From: Pseudobdellovibrionaceae bacterium
GTDB lineage: Bacteria > Bdellovibrionota > Bdellovibrionia > Bdellovibrionales > JAMPXM01
Length of the DNA stretch: 6,199 nt
Assembly (NCBI GenBank): GCA_913774795.1
Contig: CAJYIL010000204.1
Coordinates: 1 to 6,199 of the forward strand
Direction of reading: 5' to 3'
The notes below the pieces were generated by a model, which worked only from the letters and a program-made list of their open reading frames with translations, had not been told where the DNA came from and did not search any database. The position numbers and the translations under genes are program-made. Below, one piece after another: positions 1-5,584 of this stretch (position 1 is the stretch's first letter; the number at the start of each line of letters is the position of its first letter).

Positions 1-759
1 GGTTCAATGGGCAACGCGAAATGGACCGGCATTTCTCTAAGCGCTGTTCTCAAGTCAGTCGGTGTGAAGACCGGGGCTAAATTCGTCACGTTTAATGGGC
101 TTGATAAGCCCGTTTTGCCTACAACGCCCGATTTTGTGAAAGCGCTCAACATTGACCTCGCGATGAGTGGCGAACCCATTCTCGCATGGGCAATGAACGA
201 CGCCGATATCCCCCTTCTGAACGGATATCCACTTAAGTTAATCGTACCGGGTTACTTCGGCACTTACTGGGTTAAGCATCTAAGCGAGATCGAAGTTCTC
301 GATCACGACTTCGATGGTTTCTTCATGTCGACGGCCTATCGACTCCCTGATACCGACTGCGAGTGTCTCCCGCCAGGAACGCCGGCGTCTGAAACACATC
401 CCATCGGCAAACTAAAAGTTCGTTCTTTCTTCACGAATTTAGAAAACGATTCGAAGATCAAAATGAAATCTGAGCTTGAAATTCGAGGAATCGCGTTCGA
501 TAGCGGATCAGGAATCGCGAAAGTCGAACTCTCAAACGATTCGGGTAAAACATGGCAGCTGGCGCAACTCGGCGATGATCCGGGAAAGTACTCATTTCGC
601 GCGTGGACTTTCAAATTTCATCCGAGGAAAAAGGGCGCGACTGAACTTCTCGTTAGAGCCACGGCTCAGAACGGCGAATCGCAGCCGCTCGCGGCGAGTT
701 GGAATCCGGGAGGATACCAAAGAAATGTCGTTGAATCTCTTCGCCTCGAGTTCGTGTAG
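1..759 (+). CDS. sorA: SorA-type sulfite oxidase/sulfite dehydrogenase molybdopterin subunit, C-terminal part (5' truncated by window edge)
   Basis: The frame is open from base 1 and ends at TAG 757-759, so only about the last 252 residues are present. The family is the sulfite oxidase group of molybdenum enzymes, which oxidise sulfite to sulfate in the periplasm and pass electrons to a c-type cytochrome. The first ~100 visible residues match the end of the molybdopterin-binding domain: NGYPLKLIVPGYFGTYWVKHL followed by the core around STAYRLPD and CECLPPGTP, which is the SorA rather than the YedY/MsrP pattern. The rest is the Ig-like Mo-co dimerisation domain (IRGIAFDSGSGIAKVELS, then SGKTWQLAQLGDDPGKYSFR). 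The Mo-ligating cysteine and the export signal lie upstream of the window and cannot be checked. A cytochrome gene follows after 8 bp, the usual sorA-sorB order. Family assignment is firm; sulfite as substrate is inferred from family and context. Confidence 0.9.
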   Translation, partial: GSMGNAKWTGISLSAVLKSVGVKTGAKFVTFNGLDKPVLPTTPDFVKALNIDLAMSGEPILAWAMNDADIPLLNGYPLKLIVPGYFGTYWVKHLSEIEVLDHDFDGFFMSTAYRLPDTDCECLPPGTPASETHPIGKLKVRSFFTNLENDSKIKMKSELEIRGIAFDSGSGIAKVELSNDSGKTWQLAQLGDDPGKYSFRAWTFKFHPRKKGATELLVRATAQNGESQPLAASWNPGGYQRNVVESLRLEFV

Positions 760-767
760 GAGTCGCC

Positions 768-1388
768 GTGGCTATTCGCTTTTTGTTCCTCCTCGTTATT
801 TCGATTGCCCCTTTTGCTCACGCGAAACCGATTGAGCTTCCGACTGAGACAGCGAAGTTGAAACCTTCGTCGCTGCCCGGTTACAAAATTGCGACGGCCA
901 AATGTCTGATCTGCCACTCGGCCGATCTCATCAACCAACAGCCGCCTGGCATGACTCTCGATCAGTGGACCGCTGAAGTTAAAAAGATGCAGCACGCTTA
1001 CGGCGCGCCGCTCGAACCTGACGAAATGACCGTCATCGCGCAATATCTCGGCGTCACGTACGGATCGACAAAACTTAAAAATTTGCCGAAATCCGCAACC
1101 GCGACTTCGACGACGGCCCAGTCGATCTCCAACGGAGTGACAGACGTCAAAGCGCTTCTCAGCAAGAACGCGTGCTTGGGATGTCACTCGATTACGGAAA
1201 AGGTCGTAGGGCCTAGTTATCGCGATGTCGCCACGAAATACCGTCAAGATCCGAAAGCCCTTGAAACTGTCATGGCTCACATTAAAAGTGGTGGGACTGG
1301 ACGATGGGGCACGAATGCCATGCCGCCGTTTTCTAGTCTCAGCGATGCCGAGCTAAAAGCGCTCGCCGAGTTTGTTTTGAAACAGTGA
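768..1388 (+). CDS. Dihaem cytochrome c: SorB-like domain fused to a c551-like domain
   Basis: This 206-residue protein starts at GTG 768, with AGGAG (758-762) 5 bases upstream. An N-terminal Sec signal peptide (residues 1-19, ending AHA) sends it to the periplasm. Two haem-c attachment motifs are visible: C46-L-I-C-H50 and C136-L-G-C-H140. The first domain resembles SorB, the cytochrome partner of sulfite dehydrogenase (ICHSADLINQQPPGM, then QWTAEVKKMQHAYGAP); M74 is the likely axial ligand. A low-complexity Ala/Thr/Ser linker (about 105-122) leads to a second domain typical of c551/c8-type cytochromes (VGPSYRDVATKY, a GG-x-GRWG turn, then MPP with M185 as likely ligand). Classical SorB carries one haem, so this looks like a fusion of the enzyme's electron acceptor with a downstream carrier. 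It sits 8 bp after sorA and is probably co-transcribed and co-functional with it. Confidence 0.9.
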   Translation: MAIRFLFLLVISIAPFAHAKPIELPTETAKLKPSSLPGYKIATAKCLICHSADLINQQPPGMTLDQWTAEVKKMQHAYGAPLEPDEMTVIAQYLGVTYGSTKLKNLPKSATATSTTAQSISNGVTDVKALLSKNACLGCHSITEKVVGPSYRDVATKYRQDPKALETVMAHIKSGGTGRWGTNAMPPFSSLSDAELKALAEFVLKQ

Positions 1389-1401
1389 AAAGGTCTCGGT
1401 G

Positions 1402-1776
1402 ATGAACGAAATCGATCCACGCACGCTCTATGCCGCCGAACGCACGATGTTGGCTTGGGTACGCACGGGCCTCGCGATGATGGGTTTCGGTTTCGTCGTA
1501 GCGAGATTTAGTTTGCTGTTAAAGGAACTGATTCATGCCGAGCATCCCGCGCTTCTCGAAAGGCCCGGCGTTTCGCTCTGGCTCGGCACCGTCCTTGTCT
1601 CACTGGGTGTATTCGTTAACGTCGCCGCTAGTTTCAAATACGCACGTGAGATTCGTGAGCTCAAGGCAGGACGACCAATTGTTGGTTCTCCTTGGAGCAT
1701 GGGCCGCATCGTTTCGCTTGCTCTCGCAGCGCTTGGGCTTGTGATGGTCGCAAGCCTCATCCGCCTCGGATTTTGA
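1402..1776 (+). CDS. DUF202/YidH-family small inner-membrane protein
   Basis: This 124-residue protein has three predicted transmembrane helices (about 15-40, 57-77 and 101-121). It carries the DUF202 signature near its N terminus, AAERTMLAWVRTGLAMMGFG, and a positively charged loop (KYAREIRELKAGR) between helices 2 and 3. The ATG at 1402 is preferred over the GTG immediately before it at 1399, because AAAGG (1389-1393) lies 8 bases upstream of the ATG. It begins 13 bp after the dihaem cytochrome, and its stop (TGA 1774-1776) shares one base with the next start. The biochemical function of DUF202 proteins is not established. Placement after a sulfite dehydrogenase module may be incidental. 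I see nothing abnormal in it: length and motif fit the family. Confidence 0.88.
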   Translation: MNEIDPRTLYAAERTMLAWVRTGLAMMGFGFVVARFSLLLKELIHAEHPALLERPGVSLWLGTVLVSLGVFVNVAASFKYAREIRELKAGRPIVGSPWSMGRIVSLALAALGLVMVASLIRLGF

Positions 1777-2405
1777 TGTCGCGCGAAACTGAGCGGCGCC
1801 TCGAAAAACTTCATCAGCAACTTCGTGCCTGTCGACTTTGTAAAACTGTCGAAGGCCATGCAGTTCATGGCCCGGCGATCGCTTCGAAGGTCATGATTAT
1901 CGGCCAGGCGCCGGGCGTTCATGAAGGCATGCTCGGGCGACCTTTCGCGCACACGGCGGGACGAACCCTCTTCAAGTGGCTATTCGAAGCCACTGGTGCG
2001 AGCGAAGATGAACTTCGCAGTCTCATTTACTTCTCCGCAGTTGCTAGGTGTTTTCCCGGTAAATCACCAAGCGGCAAAGGCGATCGAGCGCCGAATGCGG
2101 CCGAGATCGCGAATTGTTCCCGCCACCTGCGCGAAGAGATCCTCACCGTTCGACCGAAGGTCATTCTAGCCGTAGGCAAAGTAGCGATCAGTGAAGTGCT
2201 TGCGGCGGCCGGCGTGAAGAAGACAACTCCGCTCGAATCTCTCGTTGGTCGAAAAATTCGCGTGCGGTTTCATGGGCATGATGTCGATGTCATTCCGCTT
2301 CCTCATCCCAGCGGCGTCTCAAGGTGGCCGCAGGTTGAACCGGGCAAATCGAAACTGCGTGCGGCTCTCAGGCTCATTCGCCGCGAAGTCGCGCCGTTGC
2401 TGTAA
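1776..2405 (+). CDS. Uracil-DNA glycosylase family protein, iron-sulfur type (family 4-like, with Gln in motif A)
   Basis: This 209-residue protein starts at ATG 1776, overlapping the upstream TGA by one base (TGATG), which suggests translational coupling. An in-frame ATG at 1692 would add 28 residues inside the DUF202 gene and is not needed. The fold is the uracil-DNA glycosylase superfamily, which cleaves uracil from DNA in base-excision repair. Visible motifs are IIGQAPG (41-47), GRPFAHTAGRTLFKWL (54-69), KVILAVGKVA (128-137) and the C-terminal HPSGVSRW (177-184). Four cysteines, C19-x2-C22, C92 and C114, are placed like the 4Fe-4S ligands of family 4 (UDGa) enzymes. Motif A reads GQAPG, not the GEAPG/GEGPG expected for family 4, so it is probably a divergent clade and its activity cannot be assumed. 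It is the last gene before the copper promoter region. Confidence 0.87.
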   Translation: MSRETERRLEKLHQQLRACRLCKTVEGHAVHGPAIASKVMIIGQAPGVHEGMLGRPFAHTAGRTLFKWLFEATGASEDELRSLIYFSAVARCFPGKSPSGKGDRAPNAAEIANCSRHLREEILTVRPKVILAVGKVAISEVLAAAGVKKTTPLESLVGRKIRVRFHGHDVDVIPLPHPSGVSRWPQVEPGKSKLRAALRLIRREVAPLL

Positions 2406-2425
2406 GCAACATTAAATAAAAGCAA

Positions 2426-2447
2426 TGTCTTTCGCAAACCTAAGACA
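2426..2447. repeat. Short inverted repeat upstream of the copper promoter
   Basis: TGTCTT (2426-2431) and AAGACA (2442-2447) are perfect 6-bp inverted arms around a 10-base loop. The element lies between the uracil-DNA glycosylase stop and the -35 of the copper promoter. It has no GC-rich stem and no T tract, so it is not a convincing intrinsic terminator. It could be an upstream protein-binding site or chance. Confidence 0.3.
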
Positions 2448-2452
2448 CATCA

Positions 2453-2483
2453 TTGACCTTCCCACCGTGGGAGACTTTAGACT
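2453..2483 (+). promoter_or_regulatory. CueR/MerR-type copper-responsive promoter and operator
   Basis: The -35 element is TTGACC (2453-2458) and the -10 is TAGACT (2478-2483). They are separated by 19 bp, the over-long spacer that marks MerR-family activated promoters, where the activator must distort the DNA before sigma70 polymerase can open it. The spacer holds a perfect dyad, TCCCAC (2460-2465) and GTGGGA (2467-2472), around one central base at 2466. The stretch TTGACCTTCCC matches the left half of enterobacterial CueR targets as I recall them, and the dyad centre falls at spacer position 8, the same geometry. A CueR-like gene with the right metal ligands lies at the end of the downstream operon. 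Transcription should start near 2489-2491. No footprint data are available, so the regulator match is inferred. Confidence 0.87.
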
Positions 2484-2490
2484 CTTGTCC

Positions 2491-2497
2491 GAGGTGA
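2491..2497 (+). promoter_or_regulatory. Strong Shine-Dalgarno at the predicted transcript 5' end
   Basis: GAGGTGA lies 6 bases before ATG 2504 and fixes this start. Because transcription is predicted to begin at about 2489-2491, the leader would be only 13-15 nucleotides, with the ribosome-binding site at its very 5' end. Confidence 0.75.
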
Positions 2498-2503
2498 TCC
2501 CGC

Positions 2504-4660
2504 ATGAAGTCTCTTTTCGCCGCAGTCCTCTTTTTTTTCGTAACTACCGCGCAAGCTAGGGTTGTGCGCTACGAACTGTCTATCAAAAATCAGCCGGTAA
2601 ACTTGAGCGGTAAGAAAACTGTCGATTTCGCGTTAGCGATCAACGGAACGATTCCTGGCCCCACACTTGAATTCACTGAAGGTGACGAAGCCGAGATCAC
2701 CGTGAAAAACGATCTTACGAATTCCGATGAGGATGTTTCGACTCACTGGCACGGCATTCTGCTTCCGCCCATGGAAGATGGCGTGCCATTTATCAATACT
2801 CCACCGATTTACCCGGGACATTCTCGCGTTTTCAAATTTCCCATCCGTCAAAACGGCACGTATTGGTATCACTCACACACGATGCTCCAAGAGCAGAAGG
2901 GCGTCTTCGGCGCGATCGTGATTCATCCCAAGAAAGAAACGATCAAGGTCGATAAAGAGGCTGTCGTGGTCCTAGGTGATTGGTCGGATGAAAATCCCGA
3001 TCAGGTTCTTAAGAATCTGAAAAAGGACGGCGACTATTACCTTTACAAGAAGGGGACCATTCGCAATTACGCGGACGCTATCGGCCAAGGAAAGCTGACC
3101 AATCAATTCAAGAACGAATGGACTCGAATGGGAGGAATGGACCTTTCTGACGTCGGATACGACGCATTTTTGATTAACGGCAAAAGCGACTCGCAACTCG
3201 TCAGCGCGAAGGCGGGCGAAAAAATTCGCCTGCGAATTATCAACGCGTCGTCGTCCACTTACTTTCACGTTTCGCTTGGTGGACTTGCGATGAAAGTGAT
3301 CTCGGCTGACGGAAAAGACATTGAGCCTACGATGGCCAAGAAGATCCTGATGGGCATGGCCGAAACCTACGATGTCGTTTTCACGATGCCAGAAAACAAA
3401 AACTACGAACTGCGTGCGACGGCTCAGGATGGAACTGGATACGCTTCGACGTTCATCGGGAGCGGCGTCAAAGTCGCGGCAATCGATATTCCGAAGCCTG
3501 ATCTCTACGCCACGATGGAAGACTCGATGCCGGGCATGAGCCATTCAATGATGCATATGGAGCACGAGACTCCAAGTTCTGATGACGACGACATGGGTGA
3601 CATGGATATGAGCGGCATGGACATGCACGAGATGAATCATTCCGACATGTCGTCTGCGATAGCGACTCCGATTGAAGAACTCATCGTCGACAAATTGAAA
3701 TCGTTGACACCGACCGATCTCCCGAAGTCGGCCAAGGTTCAAGAACTCAAACTTGTCCTGAACGGCGATATGCGGCGTTATGTTTGGTATATCAACGGAA
3801 AGACGATCGCCGAAGATCGCTTGCTCACGATTAAGCCCGGCGAAACCGTTCGTATCAAATACGTAAACGAGAGCATGATGCATCACCCGATGCATCTCCA
3901 CGGTCACTTCTTTCGCGTCGTAAACGCGAACGGAAGCTACTCGCCGTTAAAACACACCGTCGATGTTCCACCAATGGGCTCGAGGACGATAGAGTTCTAC
4001 TCAGATGAGGTCGGTCAGTGGATGCTTCACTGCCATAACCTTTACCATATGGAAACCGGCATGGCGCGCGTTGTGCGCTACGAGAACTTCGTCCCTTCGA
4101 CTGAGATGTCTCATTTCGCTAATCATGACCACGGCATGGGAGATCCTTGGTATCGCTATTCGAAAGCCGAGCTCTCTTCGAATCATGCTGAAGGTCAGTT
4201 CAAACTTTCTCAGAGCTGGAACGAAATTTCGCTTCGAGCCGAAGGCGCAAATATCAAGGGCCGAAACTTCGATTACAGTCTTCGAGACCAATGGGATTTC
4301 GAAGGCGATCTTTTTTATCGGCGGTGGCTTGATCGCTGGGCCAACGTCATCGTCGGAGCAACTGCGTACGGAGAGCGGTATCACGGTGTCGTCGGCGTCG
4401 GATACTTTCTCCCGATGATGATCGAGACCGCAATTCTCGTGAACCATGAAGGCCAATTCCGATTTGATCTTGAGCGCAAGTTTCAATGGACCAAGTCGCT
4501 TTTCTCCGATGTCGACTTCACGTGGAGGCCTGGAAATCAAAACGGCGACCATCCAGCTGAAATTGAAGTTTCGCTTATGTATGCGCCTCGGTGGGCATGG
4601 GCGGCGGGGCTTATGCTAACCAACGACAGCTTGGGAGCGGGCATTGAATACCAATTCTAA
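2504..4660 (+). CDS. CopA-type multicopper oxidase fused to a C-terminal CopB-like outer-membrane beta-barrel
   Basis: This 718-residue copper-resistance protein appears to join two normally separate gene products. Residues 1-18 form a Sec signal peptide (ends TAQA); the twin-arginine signal usual for CopA is absent. Residues ~19-528 are a three-cupredoxin oxidase with all four copper motifs: HWHG (81-84), HSH (123-125), HPMHLHGH (461-468) and HCHNLYHMETGM (509-520; C510 type-1 Cys, M520 likely axial ligand). A Met/His/Asp-rich insert (about 338-383) resembles the copper-binding loop of CopA/PcoA. A second Met/His patch (535-545) leads to residues ~549-718, which resemble CopB: amphipathic strands rich in Trp/Tyr, a GVVGVGYFLP segment, and a terminal Phe (GAGIEYQF) as in outer-membrane proteins. 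Known CopA homologues oxidise Cu(I) to Cu(II); here the oxidase would be anchored at the outer membrane. The gene follows the CueR-type promoter. Domain identity is strong; barrel topology is inferred. Confidence 0.9.
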   Translation: MKSLFAAVLFFFVTTAQARVVRYELSIKNQPVNLSGKKTVDFALAINGTIPGPTLEFTEGDEAEITVKNDLTNSDEDVSTHWHGILLPPMEDGVPFINTPPIYPGHSRVFKFPIRQNGTYWYHSHTMLQEQKGVFGAIVIHPKKETIKVDKEAVVVLGDWSDENPDQVLKNLKKDGDYYLYKKGTIRNYADAIGQGKLTNQFKNEWTRMGGMDLSDVGYDAFLINGKSDSQLVSAKAGEKIRLRIINASSSTYFHVSLGGLAMKVISADGKDIEPTMAKKILMGMAETYDVVFTMPENKNYELRATAQDGTGYASTFIGSGVKVAAIDIPKPDLYATMEDSMPGMSHSMMHMEHETPSSDDDDMGDMDMSGMDMHEMNHSDMSSAIATPIEELIVDKLKSLTPTDLPKSAKVQELKLVLNGDMRRYVWYINGKTIAEDRLLTIKPGETVRIKYVNESMMHHPMHLHGHFFRVVNANGSYSPLKHTVDVPPMGSRTIEFYSDEVGQWMLHCHNLYHMETGMARVVRYENFVPSTEMSHFANHDHGMGDPWYRYSKAELSSNHAEGQFKLSQSWNEISLRAEGANIKGRNFDYSLRDQWDFEGDLFYRRWLDRWANVIVGATAYGERYHGVVGVGYFLPMMIETAILVNHEGQFRFDLERKFQWTKSLFSDVDFTWRPGNQNGDHPAEIEVSLMYAPRWAWAAGLMLTNDSLGAGIEYQF
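4633..4637 (+). promoter_or_regulatory. Shine-Dalgarno supporting the TTG start at 4644
   Basis: GGGAG, inside the 3' end of the oxidase-barrel gene, lies 6 bases before TTG 4644. It favours this non-ATG start over a second in-frame TTG at 4665. The 4644 start also gives the signal peptide its lysine-bearing N-region. Confidence 0.6.
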
Positions 4661-5162
4661 ATTATTGGTCGGCTCCCTCTTCCTGGGCGGCGCAGCCGCG
4701 CTCGCTCACAACGGGCTCGACCATCATAAGCCTGTCCAAGCTTCTTCGCCGCAACAGAACGTTGTCATTGCCGAGATCGCTAAATCGTACTCTGAAAACG
4801 TGGAGCCCATTTTTCGAAGAAGCTGCGCAAACTGCCATGGGTTTGTGACAGAGTATCCGTGGTATCATGTCTTACCGGGCGCGAAGCAATTGATCGATTC
4901 AGATATCAGCGAATCACGCGAGCATATCGAGATGTCGAAGGGCTTTCCTTTTGGTGGGCACGGGACACCAGCCGAGGACTTGAAGGCGATCGAACACGAA
5001 GTGAAATCAGGCGAAATGCCGCCGCTTCAGTATCGACTTTTTCACTGGTCATCGCGCCTCACGGACGATGAAATAGCAACGATTGTTCGATGGACGACAG
5101 AAGGACAAGCAAAACTGGAATCGGCCAGATCGCCGACAAAGACCGAACATGAAGAGCACTGA
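4644..5162 (+). CDS. Periplasmic haem-binding-domain (Haem_bd-like) cytochrome c
   Basis: This 172-residue protein starts at TTG 4644, 17 bases inside the oxidase-barrel gene, and no better start is visible. Residues 1-21 look like a Sec signal peptide (K6, then a Leu/Gly/Ala core ending AALA). The mature protein opens with a His-rich patch (HNGLDHH, 22-28). One haem-c motif, C61-A-N-C-H65, is followed by YPWY (71-74), a spaced ESREHIEMS segment and MPP (125-127). This is the layout of the Haem_bd family (CxxCH, then WPWY, then a GRxxLNFS-like helix). M125 is a likely distal ligand. The C terminus ends HEEH, another possible metal-binding tail. It overlaps the oxidase gene and runs into a second cytochrome gene, so it is almost certainly in the same operon. 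Electron transfer with the multicopper oxidase is plausible but inferred. Confidence 0.85.
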   Translation: MNTNSKLLVGSLFLGGAAALAHNGLDHHKPVQASSPQQNVVIAEIAKSYSENVEPIFRRSCANCHGFVTEYPWYHVLPGAKQLIDSDISESREHIEMSKGFPFGGHGTPAEDLKAIEHEVKSGEMPPLQYRLFHWSSRLTDDEIATIVRWTTEGQAKLESARSPTKTEHEEH

Positions 5163-5166
5163 AGAA

Positions 5167-5547
5167 ATGAAGATGCTAATTTGCGTTCTAGCGTTCGCGA
5201 CTGGCTTAGAGGCTTCGGCGCAATCTATGACTACGGCAACCTTTCAAAATCTTTCGCAGACGGTGTTCGCTGTCAGTTGCACGAGCTGTCACTCGTCGCA
5301 AAACGGAGAGCCTCCCGAAGCAAAAATTGATCTCAGTTCTTTTGCTGCAGTGACGGCTTCAAATAATCAGGTCTCGAAGCACACGCCCTTCATCGTCCCT
5401 GGCTCTCCAGAGACAAGTCGGCTTTATTTCGCCGTCCAATCGGGAGATATGCCGGCAACCGAAAATGGATCGAAAGGCAAACCGTTAGAACCGGAACAAA
5501 TTCAGGCAATTTATGATTGGATTAAAGACGGCGCGCTCGACAATTGA
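5167..5547 (+). CDS. Small secreted monohaem cytochrome c
   Basis: From ATG 5167 this is a 126-residue protein with a clean Sec signal peptide (MKMLICVLAFATGLEASA, cleaved near residue 18). A single haem motif, C38-T-S-C-H42, is followed by VPGSPETSRLYFAV (77-90), then GDMP with M95 as a likely axial ligand, and a C-terminal helix EQIQAIYDWIKDGA. This pattern is shared with short planctomycete-type and cytochrome c-like domains. An in-frame ATG at 5149 would overlap the upstream stop by 14 bases but puts two glutamates in the signal N-region, so 5167 is preferred; the ribosome-binding site is weak for both. It starts 4 bases after the preceding cytochrome gene ends. Function beyond electron transfer or haem binding cannot be read from the sequence; operon context suggests a role in copper handling. 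Confidence 0.82.
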   Translation: MKMLICVLAFATGLEASAQSMTTATFQNLSQTVFAVSCTSCHSSQNGEPPEAKIDLSSFAAVTASNNQVSKHTPFIVPGSPETSRLYFAVQSGDMPATENGSKGKPLEPEQIQAIYDWIKDGALDN

Positions 5548-5584
5548 AGCGAAACTGAACTGTCACTCAAAACTAGGAGAAAAA

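Noticed and set aside
666..1280. 204-codon open frame on the minus strand opposite the dihaem cytochrome
   Set aside because: The translation is Arg/Phe-rich without recognisable domains, while the + strand encodes two haem motifs and a signal peptide over the same bases.
1692..1775. Upstream extension of the uracil-DNA glycosylase to ATG 1692
   Set aside because: The extra 28 residues overlap the conserved third helix of the DUF202 protein and look like out-of-frame translation; TGATG coupling at 1776 is a better start.
2406..2450. Possible intrinsic terminator after the uracil-DNA glycosylase gene
   Set aside because: The available stems (ACATT/AATGT and TGTCTT/AAGACA) are short, AT-rich, have 10-base loops and no following T tract.
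2972..4552. Several long minus-strand open frames opposite the oxidase-barrel gene (for example 2972-3544, 3545-3907, 4001-4552)
   Set aside because: They mirror a strongly supported + strand gene; repeated His/Val/Arg stretches are antisense reflections of Met/His/Asp codons, with no domains of their own.
5083..5166. Upstream extension of the second cytochrome to ATG 5083 or 5149
   Set aside because: The extension to 5083 is charged, polar and out of frame with the preceding cytochrome, and would bury the signal peptide; 5149 puts two Glu in its N-region.
5513..5584. Upstream extension of the small peptide to ATG 5513
   Set aside because: It would overlap the cytochrome 3' end and place 24 polar residues before a clear signal peptide; the strong AGGAGA site points to 5585.
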